In this document: in pieces, positions 12,051 through 21,590 of the stretch
Layout: each line of letters begins with the position of its first letter
Numbering within the stretch: the stretch's first letter is position 1
Assembly: GCF_022832385.1 (NCBI RefSeq)
Contig: NZ_JALHLE010000003.1
Location: 1 to 64,000, forward strand
Direction: 5' to 3'
DNA from: Novosphingobium album (ex Hu et al. 2023)
Lineage (GTDB): Bacteria > Pseudomonadota > Alphaproteobacteria > Sphingomonadales > Sphingomonadaceae
Length of the DNA stretch: 64,000 nt
The notes under the pieces: model-generated
Databases searched by the model: none
Seen by the model: the letters and a program-made list of their open reading frames with translations, nothing else
What the model was told of the DNA's origin: nothing
Made by a program: the position numbers and the translations under genes

Positions 12051-12476
12051 CTAGTGAGCGCGCAGGGCTTTTATGATCTCGTCCGGCTTGCGGCCAGTGA
12101 GCGTCTTGGTCAGTTCACCGACAAGCGCCTCTTCCAGCTTCTTGTGGTAGTGGCGGCGCATTTCGCCGAGCGAACGGGGATCGGCAATGATTACAAGTTT
12201 CTCGATCTTGTGGGCCAGCACTTCCGAATTGAGCCAGTGCGCCACCGCGGATGCGTGGGCTGCTTCCTCGAGTTTTTCGAGCCGTCCGGGCGGCGCGCCG
12301 AGTTGCAGGCGCGACACCTTATCATGGTCGTTACCACCTGAGCTGTAGTCGGTCGCTTCAAGGACAGGAACGTCGATCGCCGTCAGGTCTGGATCGGCCT
12401 CGGTTCCAGCGTTGCGGTAGAGCTCGAAGTGCTCTCCATCGACAATGGCAAACATTGTTCCGTGCGGTAAAAGCAT
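12051..12476 (-). CDS. Host attachment protein family
   Basis: A 141-residue cytoplasmic protein. The beginning (MLLPHGTMFAIVDGEHFELYRN), the central KVSRLQLGAPPGRLEKLEEAAHA and the C-terminal VIIADPRSLGEMRRHYHKKLEEALVGELTKTLTGRKPDEI match the rhizobial host-attachment/AtsE-like family, related in fold to archaeo-eukaryotic release factors. Biochemical role is not established; the name comes from an Agrobacterium attachment locus. It is divergent from recG. Confidence 0.85.
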   Translation of the reverse strand: MLLPHGTMFAIVDGEHFELYRNAGTEADPDLTAIDVPVLEATDYSSGGNDHDKVSRLQLGAPPGRLEKLEEAAHASAVAHWLNSEVLAHKIEKLVIIADPRSLGEMRRHYHKKLEEALVGELTKTLTGRKPDEIIKALRAH

Positions 12477-12580
12477 GGCATATTCCTCTCTTCAGAGAAG
12501 CTGACAGCCTTCGGAAATTCCGGGCATTGCTCCATAGCATAGTCTGGCGAAAAAGTGCGCGCGCAGAGTAAGAGGCAATC

Positions 12581-14638
12581 ATGCGGCCCGAAGCGCTTAA
12601 TTCCCTGTTCGTCGAAGTCGAGGCTCTCGAAGGTGTCGGCCCCAAGTTGCGGCGGCCTCTCGAAAAGCTCGGGCTCGCCCGGATCAAGGACGTGGCCTAC
12701 CACTTGCCTGACCGTTTCGTGGAGCGGCGCGCGGTCATCGATCTGGACGATGCGGGGGTGGGCGAGAACATCGTGGTTTCGCTCACCGTGCGCGAACACC
12801 GATCGCCGTCGGGACGGGGGCCGTTCCGGGTTCTCGCGGAAGATGCCGTGGGCAATGTCTGCACGCTGACCTACTTCGGGCGTGCCTCCTACACTGCGAA
12901 GAAGCAGCTGCCGGTAGGTGAGACGCGCTGGGTGGCCGGGCGGCTCGACCAGTACGGGCAGATGCTACAGATCGTGCATCCCGAGCATGTCTCGGAGAGC
13001 GCCTCCGCACCGCTCGGCCAGCTGCGCGAGGCGGTCTATCCGCTCTCGGAAGGGCTGACGCAGGGGCGCGTGGCCGGGTTGGTGGCGCAGGCGCTCAAGG
13101 GCCTGCCCGAACTGCCCGAATGGATCGAGCCGGGGCTGCTGGCGAAGACGGACTGGCCAGCCTGGCACACAGCGATGCGAGTGGCGCACAAGGAGCCGGA
13201 CGCAGCGGCGCGGGACCGGGTGGCCTACGACGAACTGCTCGCCAATGCTTTGGCCCTGATGCTGGTGCGGCAGAGCAATCGGTCGCAGCGTGGCACTCCG
13301 ATGGCGGGTGACGGCTCACTGCGGAGCAAGCTGCGGCTGCCTTTTGCGCTGACAGGCGCACAGAAGCGCTCGATCGCAGAGATCGAGGGCGACATGGCGC
13401 AGTCCGCGCCGATGCTGCGTCTGCTGCAGGGCGATGTTGGTGCGGGCAAGACCGTCGTGGCGCTTTCGGCCATGCTCATAGCGGTAGAGGCGGGGGCGCA
13501 AGCGGCGATGCTGGCGCCGACCGAAATTCTCGCGCGGCAGCATTTCGAGACCTTGCGCAAGATGCTCGAAGGCACCGGCGTAGAGATCGCGCTGCTGACC
13601 GGACGCGACAAGGGCAAGGCGCGCGAGGCGATCCTGATGGGGCTGGTCGGTGGCTCGATCCAGATCGTGGTGGGCACGCATGCGATCTTTCAGGACACCG
13701 TCGAGTACCGGAACCTTGCCCTCGCCGTGATCGACGAGCAGCACCGCTTCGGCGTTGGCCAGCGTCTGATGCTGGCCCGCAAGGGCCGCCGCACGCCGCA
13801 TACGCTGGCCATGACCGCCACGCCGATCCCGCGCACGCTGACGCTGGCCCAATATGGCGAAATGGATGTCTCGAAGCTCGATGAGCTTCCACCGGGCCGT
13901 CAGGCGATCGATACCCGTGTGGTTTCTGTCGAGCGGATGGGAGATGTCGTTGGCGCGCTGACGCGGCATTTCGAGACAGGGCAGCAGGCATACTGGGTGT
14001 GTCCGATGGTGCGCGAGAGCGAGAACGATGACCTCGCCGCTGCCGAAGCGCGGTATGCGGCACTGAAGGAGCGCTTCGGCGAGGATGTCGTGCTGGTCCA
14101 CGGCCAGTTGCGCCCCGAGGCCAAGGATGCAGCGATGGAGCGGTTCGCTGCGGGCGAGGCGAAGTTGCTCGTCGCGACGACGGTCATCGAAGTCGGGGTC
14201 GATGTGCCCAACGCCACGCTGATGGTGATCGAGCAGGCCGAGCGCTTCGGCCTTGCTCAGCTCCACCAGCTTCGCGGGCGGGTAGGGCGCGGCAGTGAAA
14301 AGTCGACCTGCCTTTTGCTACGAGGCCAGAGCCTGTCGGAAACGGCCAAACAGCGCCTCGCCCTGATGCGCGAGACGCAGGACGGGTTCAGGCTGGCCGA
14401 GGAGGATCTGGAACTGCGCGGCGGCGGCGAGTTGCTGGGCACGCGGCAATCCGGCGATACGCCGTTCCGCATTGCCAGTCTCGAACAGATCCAGAAACTG
14501 CTGCCGCTGGCGCACGACGATGCGCGGCTCCTGATCGAACGCGATGGCGGCCTTTCCGGTTCGCGGGGAGAAGCGGCCCGGCTGTTGCTTTACCTGTTCG
14601 AGCGGGACTGGGGTGTCCAGTTGCTCCGCGGCGGCTGA
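12581..14638 (+). CDS. recG: ATP-dependent DNA helicase RecG
   Basis: Remodels stalled replication forks and Holliday junctions. The 685-residue protein has the N-terminal wedge/OB domain, Walker A GDVGAGKTVVAL, box [25 protein letters not shown], and the C-terminal HQLRGRVGRG and SGDTPF motifs that set RecG apart from Mfd. Length is typical. It converges on the TonB receptor gene with a strong shared hairpin between them. Confidence 0.97.
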   Translation: MRPEALNSLFVEVEALEGVGPKLRRPLEKLGLARIKDVAYHLPDRFVERRAVIDLDDAGVGENIVVSLTVREHRSPSGRGPFRVLAEDAVGNVCTLTYFGRASYTAKKQLPVGETRWVAGRLDQYGQMLQIVHPEHVSESASAPLGQLREAVYPLSEGLTQGRVAGLVAQALKGLPELPEWIEPGLLAKTDWPAWHTAMRVAHKEPDAAARDRVAYDELLANALALMLVRQSNRSQRGTPMAGDGSLRSKLRLPFALTGAQKRSIAEIEGDMAQSAPMLRLLQGDVGAGKTVVALSAMLIAVEAGAQAAMLAPTEILARQHFETLRKMLEGTGVEIALLTGRDKGKAREAILMGLVGGSIQIVVGTHAIFQDTVEYRNLALAVIDEQHRFGVGQRLMLARKGRRTPHTLAMTATPIPRTLTLAQYGEMDVSKLDELPPGRQAIDTRVVSVERMGDVVGALTRHFETGQQAYWVCPMVRESENDDLAAAEARYAALKERFGEDVVLVHGQLRPEAKDAAMERFAAGEAKLLVATTVIEVGVDVPNATLMVIEQAERFGLAQLHQLRGRVGRGSEKSTCLLLRGQSLSETAKQRLALMRETQDGFRLAEEDLELRGGGELLGTRQSGDTPFRIASLEQIQKLLPLAHDDARLLIERDGGLSGSRGEAARLLLYLFERDWGVQLLRGG

Positions 14639-14660
14639 TACTTCCGCCTTGAAACAGGAA

Positions 14661-14690
14661 AGGGCGGAGGACCTTTCGATCCTCCGCCCT
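14661..14690. terminator. Bidirectional hairpin terminator between recG and the TonB receptor gene
   Basis: Perfect eleven-base arms AGGGCGGAGGA and TCCTCCGCCCT enclose an eight-base loop, placed between two convergent stop codons. The flanks have only short A/T runs, so termination efficiency is uncertain, but position and stability fit a shared terminator. Confidence 0.7.
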
Positions 14691-14724
14691 CTCAATGGCC
14701 TGGCCGTCTTATCGTCAGTGACGA

Positions 14725-17139
14725 TCAGCGCGAGCCGAAGGCGTAACGCACGTTGATGCCGAACTCGCGCGGCGGCGTCATGGTTACACCGGTGTAGGTG
14801 CTGGTGTACGTCTGGGCCGAAGGCAGTCCGGTATTGGGATCCGGAATGAACGGATCACGATAGGACGTGAACAACGGCGCCGAACGGGTCAGCGTCTTCT
14901 GCGTGTTGAGCAGGTTCTTGGCGAACAGCGTCACGGTCCAGGCGCCGCCCTGATCACGGATGCCGGTGAACAGGTTGACGAGGCCGTAGGAGCTCACATC
15001 GTCGAAGGCATTGTTGGGATCGACCCGCGAAGCGCCGTTGAAGCTCAGCAGGCCGCGCACGAAGGCATCGGTACTGGCCGACAGCGGCAGGCGGTATTCG
15101 GAAGTCACGGTTGCGCTGAAGGGCGAGCCGAAGCCTGCCCGCTGACTGACCTGACATGCCGAGATGTTGTTGCTGCCGACAATGGCGGCAAGGTCACTCA
15201 GGCTCGGCGCTGACGTCGTCGCGTCCGGAATGCCGTCACCGTTCAGATCGTTGCACGGCACAGTGCCGTTCTTGATCTTGCCGAGTGAGTAGGCGGCAGT
15301 GATGCCGATGTCCCAGTTGTCGGTGACGTTCACGGACAGGTCGCCTTCAACACCGTTCACTTCCACCGGCACGGCGCCGACGAAATTGAACTGGGCGACT
15401 TCAGGATAGACCGTGACGGGAGTGGTGGACTGATCGACGCCGTAGTTGATGTAATAGACGCCCTGACCCGGAATGCGGTACGGGTAATTCTTGAACTTCT
15501 GATGGTACGCCGTGACGTTGAGGTGCGCGCGGCCACCCAGCAGCGTGCTCTTGAAGCCGATTTCATACGACTTGGAGGTTTCCGCCGGCAGGTTGAGGAA
15601 GCTCAGTTCAAGAGCGGACGGAGCGGCGCTGAAGTCACCCACGACGTTGAGGCCCGGACGCCATGAACTGCCGGTGCTGGCATAGACCATGAAATCCCGC
15701 GAGAAGTCGTGCTTGATCGAGGCGCTGTAAATCCACTTCTTGGCGCTCTGGCCACCCTGGACAACCGGACTGCCGTTGATGAACAGGCCGTTAGTCTCAT
15801 TGTAGTCGATGTGGCGCAGACCGCCGGCGATTTCGGTGCCCTCGCCGATGTGTGCGGTTACGTTGCCGAAGAACGACTGTTCGTGGGAGTTGCCTGTGCG
15901 CGAGATCTCGGTCTGTGCGACAGCCGCCGTGAAGCCTTGGGTTGCCGAAATCGGAAAGCCGATGATCGTCGGCTTGTTCAGTTCGGTGGGCGTGTCGTTC
16001 TTGTAGTCGAAGAAACCGATCACATAGTCGAAGATGCCCAGCACGCGTGCATCATTCTGCAGACGGATTTCATGCGAGGTGGACGAGATGTCCGAATAGT
16101 TGTTGCGGTTGAACTGGCCGGTAAAGAAATCGCCCTTGTCCTCGTTTTCCAGCCCGGTCAGCTTCTGCGTGTAATGCTGGCCCTGGTAGATCAGGACCTG
16201 CCCCATGGCCGAAGCTTCTGCACGCCAGTTATAGATGTCGTAGATCTGCCGCACGTCACGGCCCGACTCCATGTTCGAGAGGCGGTCCTTGGTGCTGATG
16301 TAGACCGGGCTTGCCTGTGCGTCGGGATTGACCTCGCTGAACGAGGCGACCTGATCATAGGTCCGGGCCTTGCGGTCCAGGCGCTGGTACATGCCTTCCA
16401 GCTTCAGCCAGTCGGTCGGCTGAACGAGCGCCGAGATTCGGCCGCTCTTGGTGCGCGCGAAGGGGTCCTTGGCAGCATAGATCGAACGGACGCGATCGCC
16501 TTCGTTCTCGTCCCACACGCCGGCGGCACGGATCGCGGCGACGCCTTCGATGACCGGAATGTTGACGGCGCCCTTGAAGTTGAGCGTGCCGATGTCGTTG
16601 GCGGTCATGTCGGCGAAGCCGCCGTACTCATACAGGTCGGGCTTCTTGGCGGTGACGGTGATCGAGCCTGACGGGGAGGCACGGCCGCGCAGGGTGCCCT
16701 GCGGGCCGCGCTGCACTTCGATCATGCCGATGTCGTACATCTGCTGCAGGATGACGCCTGCGGTGATCGGCGCATCGTTGAAGTAGAATTCCACGGTCGG
16801 GTTGTTGCCGCTGGCATTCACGTCGAAGTTGACGCCGCGCAGCTTGGCGCCGCCGCCCACGCCATTGGCTTCGGATTCCATCTGAAGGCCAGGAACGATG
16901 GCAGACACGTCCTGGAAGCTGCGCATGTTCAGCTTGCTGACCTGATCCGCCGAAACGGTATCGATCACCGCCGGGACATCCTGCACGTCTTCAGCACGGC
17001 GGCGCGTCTGAACGATGATGACGTTCTCGGTATAGGAGGAATCACTCTCTGCTTCAGGTGCAGTGTCCTGAGCGAGGGCAGGTGTGGAAAGGCCGGCCAC
17101 GCTCGCAGAGCACAGCAGTAGAGTCGACAGAAGGCGCAT
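14725..17139 (-). CDS. TonB-dependent outer membrane receptor
   Basis: An 804-residue outer-membrane transporter. A signal peptide (MRLLSTLLLCSASVAG, cleavage near ALAQ) is followed by a TonB-box-like segment (NVIIVQTRRRAEDVQDVP), a plug domain with LRGVNFDV and VEVQRGPQGTL-type motif (IEVQRGPQGTLRGRASPSG), and a beta barrel ending in an aromatic terminal strand (INVRYAF). The ATG at 17139 has GGGAGAG at ideal distance. Ligand is unknown; no siderophore, sugar or cobalamin genes lie beside it. Sphingomonads carry many such receptors for complex organic substrates. Confidence 0.93.
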   Translation of the reverse strand: MRLLSTLLLCSASVAGLSTPALAQDTAPEAESDSSYTENVIIVQTRRRAEDVQDVPAVIDTVSADQVSKLNMRSFQDVSAIVPGLQMESEANGVGGGAKLRGVNFDVNASGNNPTVEFYFNDAPITAGVILQQMYDIGMIEVQRGPQGTLRGRASPSGSITVTAKKPDLYEYGGFADMTANDIGTLNFKGAVNIPVIEGVAAIRAAGVWDENEGDRVRSIYAAKDPFARTKSGRISALVQPTDWLKLEGMYQRLDRKARTYDQVASFSEVNPDAQASPVYISTKDRLSNMESGRDVRQIYDIYNWRAEASAMGQVLIYQGQHYTQKLTGLENEDKGDFFTGQFNRNNYSDISSTSHEIRLQNDARVLGIFDYVIGFFDYKNDTPTELNKPTIIGFPISATQGFTAAVAQTEISRTGNSHEQSFFGNVTAHIGEGTEIAGGLRHIDYNETNGLFINGSPVVQGGQSAKKWIYSASIKHDFSRDFMVYASTGSSWRPGLNVVGDFSAAPSALELSFLNLPAETSKSYEIGFKSTLLGGRAHLNVTAYHQKFKNYPYRIPGQGVYYINYGVDQSTTPVTVYPEVAQFNFVGAVPVEVNGVEGDLSVNVTDNWDIGITAAYSLGKIKNGTVPCNDLNGDGIPDATTSAPSLSDLAAIVGSNNISACQVSQRAGFGSPFSATVTSEYRLPLSASTDAFVRGLLSFNGASRVDPNNAFDDVSSYGLVNLFTGIRDQGGAWTVTLFAKNLLNTQKTLTRSAPLFTSYRDPFIPDPNTGLPSAQTYTSTYTGVTMTPPREFGINVRYAFGSR

Positions 17140-17475
17140 AATCTCTCCCAAGAGGGTTGTGCAGGATTTCCAGTTCTTGCGCGAGGGAGCTGAATTGCTC
17201 TCAGTTTTAAGTCAACAACAGTGTTGAGAGATTACGTGCCAGCGATACACTGTGGCTTCCGCGCCACGGGTCCCGCAAGAAGTGCACAAAAAGTGGCTAG
17301 GTTCGCGTCTAACAGCCGTTGATGACTGATGACGGCTTGGCCGGCGTGCATTCGCGAATCGTGAGCGATCGACGCAGACACGGGGTACTAACGGCAATGG
17401 GCGCCGAGGTTACCCTGACGCCAGGCCGAAGGGGCCGACGATGGCACGGCCATGCATAGTGCTTGAAGTGTGAAA
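17140..17475. other. Intergenic region upstream of the TonB receptor, no gene seen
   Basis: About 336 bases between the receptor start and tRNA-Pro. No coding frame was supported. A nested inverted repeat occurs at 17198-17230 (outer arms CTCTCA / TGAGAG, inner CAACA / TGTTG), about 60 bases before the receptor start, where a regulator could act. No Fur-box or cobalamin box was recognised. Confidence 0.5.
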
Positions 17476-17552
17476 TGGTCGGGGAGAGAGGATTCGAACC
17501 TCCGGCCCCTGCCTCCCGAAGACAGTGCTCTACCAGGCTGAGCTACTCCCCG
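17476..17552 (-). tRNA. tRNA-Pro (CGG)
   Basis: Minus-strand cloverleaf with acceptor CGGGGAG/CTCCCCG, discriminator A, encoded CCA, D-arm GCTCAGCCTGGTAGAGC, anticodon loop TTCGGGA (anticodon CGG, proline CCG codons) and T-arm GGTTCGAATCC. No integrase lies next to it. Confidence 0.96.
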
Positions 17553-17638
17553 ACCGATCGTTCCGCGTTGAAGCGGCCCGAGGCAGGAGCGCGCCTATAG
17601 AGAGCGATTCTCTAGGTGGCAAGAGGCCTTCGTGTATT

Positions 17639-19186
17639 TCATGCGGCGCGGCGTACCGAGGCGGATGTGGCGGCGGCGCCATTGCCGGTCTGTTCGCCGG
17701 TAAGATGGAAATGGGCGACGATGTCGGCCATGCTCACAGCCTCATTCGACAACTGCCGGGCAGCTGCCGTGCTCTCCTCAACCATGGCAGCATTCTGCTG
17801 AGTTGCAGAATCGAGACCACTCACCCGATCGTTGATATGGCCGATTTCGCGGGCCTGATCCCGCGAAACACTGGCGATCGTGGCAAGGGCTTCGTCGATG
17901 TGCGCGATACCCGAAACAATCGTCATCAGAGATTCTCCGGATTCGCCCACGAGTTTGACACCGCGCGAAACCTGTTCCGTCGATGTGCCGATGAGCGACT
18001 TGATCTCATTTGCAGCGTCAGCCGAGCGCTGGGCAAGGGCGCGCACCTCGGTCGCGACAACTGCAAAGCCCTTGCCCGCTTCGCCTGCACGGGCTGCTTC
18101 CACACCGGCGTTGAGTGCGAGCAGGTTCGTCTGGAAGGCAATACCGTCGATCAGAGTGATGATCTGACTGATCTCCTGCGCCGACCGTTCGATTTCTCCC
18201 ATCGCATGAACCGCGGCTTCGACAACCGAACTGCCGTTGAGAGCATCGTCGCGCGCCCGCGCGACATTGGTCTGGAGATTGTGGGCGCTTTCCGCGTTAG
18301 CCTTTACCGTCCCATTGAGCTGCCGGAGCGTGTTGGCGATGTCCTCGAGAGTCGATGCCTGCTGTTCCGTGCGAAGTGCCAGATCGTCTGTAGCGCTGCG
18401 AATTTCGGTGGAGCCGGATTCAATCTGCCTGGCCGAGCCGGTTACGTCGCGCACGATGCGTTCGAGATCGGACGCCGCGGAATTGAAATGACTGCGCAAT
18501 TCCTCGTAGCTTTCCGGGAAGGCGCGCATCAGCCGTTTCGAAAGATCTCCCTTGGCAAGCGAACTCAGGCCCGTGCCGATCTGGTCGATGACCTGCCTCT
18601 GCTGGGCGGCGGCCTCGTTGCGCTGAGCAGTTGCCTCTTCCTCGACCTGCCGGCGGGCTGTTTCCGCTTCGGCTTGCTCGATGACGAGCTTTTCGACGTT
18701 TCTGGCGATGACCAGAAGAACTTCCGTTTCAACCACCACGATCACGGCGTGGAAGACAACCCGGCCGAAGTCCGATCCGTTGGGGAAAACGATTGAAGGC
18801 GCTGCGAAGTTGGTCGTCAGGTGATGGACCGCAGTGACGGCGGCTGCGAGCAGGACTGGACGCCAGTCCGCGAGAATCGTGAGCATGGCAATGACGGCGA
18901 AGAACGTCATGTGAATGTCGAGCATCCAGTGTGCCCCGGTCCACTGCCAGAGCAGGATCGCCGGATAGAGGGGCAGGGCAAGGCCTATGGCCATCCGGGT
19001 CTGCAGATCGTTCGATCCGCGGAGCACTTGCAGGGACGGCACAACCGTGACTGCAGCCGCAACCACTAGCGGGAGAAACCCGGTGTCAGTGGCAAATGTA
19101 CATGCTGCGATGGTCAGCACGCACAGCCAGCAGACCGCGATAAGGACCAGAGCGCCCTTGCGGCGCAGTTCGTTCAATTCGTTCAT
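17639..19186 (-). CDS. Methyl-accepting chemotaxis protein with membrane-embedded sensor region
   Basis: A 515-residue chemoreceptor. The N-terminal roughly 180 residues form about six hydrophobic helices without a large periplasmic domain. A coiled-coil/HAMP-like linker ([13 protein letters not shown]) leads to the cytoplasmic signalling domain with the conserved hairpin tip segment [33 protein letters not shown], which contacts CheA and CheW. The ATG at 19186 overlaps the stop codon of the upstream secreted-protein gene, so the two are translationally coupled. The sensed signal is unknown. Confidence 0.93.
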   Translation of the reverse strand: MNELNELRRKGALVLIAVCWLCVLTIAACTFATDTGFLPLVVAAAVTVVPSLQVLRGSNDLQTRMAIGLALPLYPAILLWQWTGAHWMLDIHMTFFAVIAMLTILADWRPVLLAAAVTAVHHLTTNFAAPSIVFPNGSDFGRVVFHAVIVVVETEVLLVIARNVEKLVIEQAEAETARRQVEEEATAQRNEAAAQQRQVIDQIGTGLSSLAKGDLSKRLMRAFPESYEELRSHFNSAASDLERIVRDVTGSARQIESGSTEIRSATDDLALRTEQQASTLEDIANTLRQLNGTVKANAESAHNLQTNVARARDDALNGSSVVEAAVHAMGEIERSAQEISQIITLIDGIAFQTNLLALNAGVEAARAGEAGKGFAVVATEVRALAQRSADAANEIKSLIGTSTEQVSRGVKLVGESGESLMTIVSGIAHIDEALATIASVSRDQAREIGHINDRVSGLDSATQQNAAMVEESTAAARQLSNEAVSMADIVAHFHLTGEQTGNGAAATSASVRRAA

Positions 19187-19524
19187 TGTTTTGCGACCAC
19201 ATTGCTTCCCGTGCTTCCGCACAGGAATTCAGGAACCGAGATAAGGAGTGCGCCATTGGACAAGGCGGCTGTGATGTTGACTTGCGCGCCCGTCCGCACG
19301 ATGAAAGCGCCTTCATACGGGCCTGGCGCGATCAGGCTTGCGCCGTGCTCGCGGGACCATTCAATCGTGTTCGTCATGCCGCCCCCCGCCACGGGGAGGT
19401 AGATCGCCGTGCCCCCATGCACCGGAGACAGGGCAAACACCAGGGCAGCCAAAACCACGAAGCCCTGCAGTGCCAGTGGGCCAGGCAGGGCGCGCTTGAC
19501 AAGGATTGAAGGTGACGGATGCAT
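19183..19524 (-). CDS. Small exported hypothetical protein coupled to the chemoreceptor
   Basis: A 113-residue protein with one N-terminal hydrophobic helix ([20 protein letters not shown]), either a signal peptide or membrane anchor, and a short periplasmic part ([20 protein letters not shown], then [22 protein letters not shown]). Its TGA overlaps the chemoreceptor ATG. The family was not recognised. The coupling suggests that it could bind a ligand for the receptor or assist it, but this is inference. Confidence 0.65.
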   Translation of the reverse strand: MHPSPSILVKRALPGPLALQGFVVLAALVFALSPVHGGTAIYLPVAGGGMTNTIEWSREHGASLIAPGPYEGAFIVRTGAQVNITAALSNGALLISVPEFLCGSTGSNVVAKQ

Positions 19525-19666
19525 GATGGGCTTTTTACACGACGCGGGTCGGCGCCATGCAAAAACGGCACTAGGTGGAAACACCGGCGGCGTGGATGAA
19601 ACGGAGCAAGTATCTTTCGTTAACCGGACCACGCCGGTAGGACTGGGGTACAGACAGAGGAAACCT

Positions 19667-20602
19667 ATGCCGTCCGCACCCCTTTCGCACTTCGAACACC
19701 AGTATCTCGACCTGCTCCAGGAGGTTTGGGATCACGGCGATGAAAGACGCGACCGCACGGGCGTCGGAACCCGCTCGTTGTTCGGGCCGAGCATGCGGTT
19801 CGATCTGTCCGGTGATGCCGTGCCGCTGCTCACCACCAAGCGTGTCGCCTGGAAGACGGCTGCCCGCGAGATGCTGTGGTTCCTCACGGGCGATACCAAC
19901 ATCCGGGAACTCGTTCGGCAGAAAGTGCACATCTGGACGGACTGGCCACTGGACCGCTTTCGCCGCGAAACCGGTGAGGAGATCGACCGCGATACCTTCG
20001 AGGCACGCATTCTGGACGACGACGCCTTTGCTGCCGCATGGGGTGATCTCGGGCCCGTGTACGGCAAGCAGTGGGTGAACTGGGATACTTACGAACCGGT
20101 GGGCGACGGCCTGTTCCGCAAAGGGCAGCCGGTCAACCAGATCGCCCAGCTGGTGCACGACATCCGGCACAACCCTGCTTCGCGCCGGTTGCTCTTCACA
20201 GGCTGGAACGTCGCTGAACTGGGCGGCATGGCACTGCCGCCGTGCCATATGACCTATCAGTACCATGTCGCCGGCGGGCGCCTGTCGGGCATGTTGTGGC
20301 AGAGGTCCTGCGATCTCGGGCTGGGCTTTGCATTCAATGCCTTTTCGGCAGCGATGCTGCTGCGGATGCTGGCGCAGCAATGCGATCTTGAGCCAGGCGA
20401 ACTCGTCTGGAGTGCAGGCGATGCGCATGTCTATCTCAATCACGAGCATCTGGTGCACGAGCAACTTGCCCGCACGCCGCGCGGCCATCCGATGCTGAAG
20501 ATTGGCCGCCGGCCGGACTCGATCTTCGGCTATCGGATCGACGACTTCGAAGTACTGGATTACGAGCCCCATGCCCACATTGTGGCACCGGTGGCCGTAT
20601 AG
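19667..20602 (+). CDS. thyA: Thymidylate synthase
   Basis: Methylates dUMP to dTMP using methylene-tetrahydrofolate. The 311-residue protein has the dUMP-binding DRTGVGTRSLFG motif, the catalytic cysteine in ALPPCHMTYQY, and the LGLGFAFNAFSAAMLLRMLAQ and DAHVYLNH blocks. AGAGGAAA precedes the ATG at 19667. An internal insertion (DWPLDRFRRETGEEIDRDTFEARI) after the KVHIW motif is longer than in E. coli ThyA but matches the longer class of the family. Confidence 0.97.
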   Translation: MPSAPLSHFEHQYLDLLQEVWDHGDERRDRTGVGTRSLFGPSMRFDLSGDAVPLLTTKRVAWKTAAREMLWFLTGDTNIRELVRQKVHIWTDWPLDRFRRETGEEIDRDTFEARILDDDAFAAAWGDLGPVYGKQWVNWDTYEPVGDGLFRKGQPVNQIAQLVHDIRHNPASRRLLFTGWNVAELGGMALPPCHMTYQYHVAGGRLSGMLWQRSCDLGLGFAFNAFSAAMLLRMLAQQCDLEPGELVWSAGDAHVYLNHEHLVHEQLARTPRGHPMLKIGRRPDSIFGYRIDDFEVLDYEPHAHIVAPVAV

Positions 20603-20682
20603 GCGGATTCCTGCACCGGGTTGACAAGGTCAGTCCGGCGTTTCAGCGCCGACCTCGATTGCCAAAGCAGGAGAGATGCGCC

Positions 20683-21456
20683 GTGTCGTTCGAAGTCAGC
20701 ACCCAGAAGCACGGTCATGTGGGCGAAATTCGCTTCTCGGCACCGCCGCATAATTTCGCCTCTTCGGGAATGCTCTGCGCAATAGCTGACGCGATCTACG
20801 AGATGGATGGCGACGAAGAAGTTCGCTGCATTCTCCTGACGGCCGAAGGCAAGGTTTTCTGCGGCGGCGCCGATCTTGCCGGGGCCGATGCCGTACAGGG
20901 TGCCGACGGCATGAGCGAGATCGCGCTGTTCTATGAAAACGCGGCGAGGATCATGAACCGCAAGAAGGTGATGATCGCAGCAGTGCAGGGCGCCGCCATC
21001 GGGGCAGGACTGGGACTGGCGCTTGCCGCCGATTTCCGCATTGCCTCTGCGGCGGCCCGTTTTTCGGCGAATTTCGTGAAGCTGGGGTTCCATCCCGGTT
21101 TTGCGATCACCTACACGCTGCCCCGCGTGATCGGAGAACAGAAGGCCGCATGGCTGATGCTGTCGGGCAACCGTATCAAGGCGCAGGAAGCGCTGAATCT
21201 GGGTCTAATCGACCGCCTCGCGCCCGCCGAGAATCTCCTGGCCGAGGCGCTGACGATGGCTGGTGAAATTGCGTGCAATGCGCCTCTGGCATTGCTGGCG
21301 ATTCGGGAAACGCTTGCGTCCGAAGCGGGCAGCAAAGCCGCGGCCACGATGCGGCACGAACATGCCGAGCAGACCAAGCTGAAGGAGACCTCCGACTACG
21401 CCGAGGGCGTAGCCGCCGTTTTCGAGCGCCGTACAGCGAACTTTACCGGGCGCTAG
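20683..21456 (+). CDS. Enoyl-CoA hydratase/isomerase family protein
   Basis: A 257-residue crotonase-fold protein. The oxyanion-hole segments KVFCGGADLAG and GAAIGAGLGLALAADFRIAS are present, with the helical trimerisation C-terminus. It likely hydrates or isomerises an enoyl-CoA in fatty acid or amino acid breakdown. A GTG start at 20683 is favoured because GCAGGAGA lies about nine bases upstream. It precedes the branched-chain keto acid dehydrogenase genes, so a link to Val/Ile/Leu degradation is reasonable, though a separate promoter follows it. Confidence 0.88.
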   Translation: MSFEVSTQKHGHVGEIRFSAPPHNFASSGMLCAIADAIYEMDGDEEVRCILLTAEGKVFCGGADLAGADAVQGADGMSEIALFYENAARIMNRKKVMIAAVQGAAIGAGLGLALAADFRIASAAARFSANFVKLGFHPGFAITYTLPRVIGEQKAAWLMLSGNRIKAQEALNLGLIDRLAPAENLLAEALTMAGEIACNAPLALLAIRETLASEAGSKAAATMRHEHAEQTKLKETSDYAEGVAAVFERRTANFTGR

Positions 21457-21503
21457 GCGTTTTTAGCACCCAGGAAGCGCGTCCTGCGCCCGGCGTTGCA
21501 CGA

Positions 21504-21531
21504 TTGACATTACCGAACTGAGTAATATTAT
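21504..21531 (+). promoter_or_regulatory. Sigma-70-type promoter for the keto acid dehydrogenase operon
   Basis: TTGACA at 21504 and TATTAT at 21526 with a 16-base spacer, about 60 bases upstream of the E1 alpha start. The match to consensus is strong for a high-GC genome. No transcript evidence. Confidence 0.6.
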
Positions 21532-21590
21532 GACCTAACCGTAGAATTTTGATACACAAGGTTCTCACGGCCCGACGATGGCGGGAGAGC

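Noticed and set aside
17476..17552. tRNA-Pro as an attachment site for another element
   Set aside because: No integrase or direct repeat of its 3' end was found nearby.
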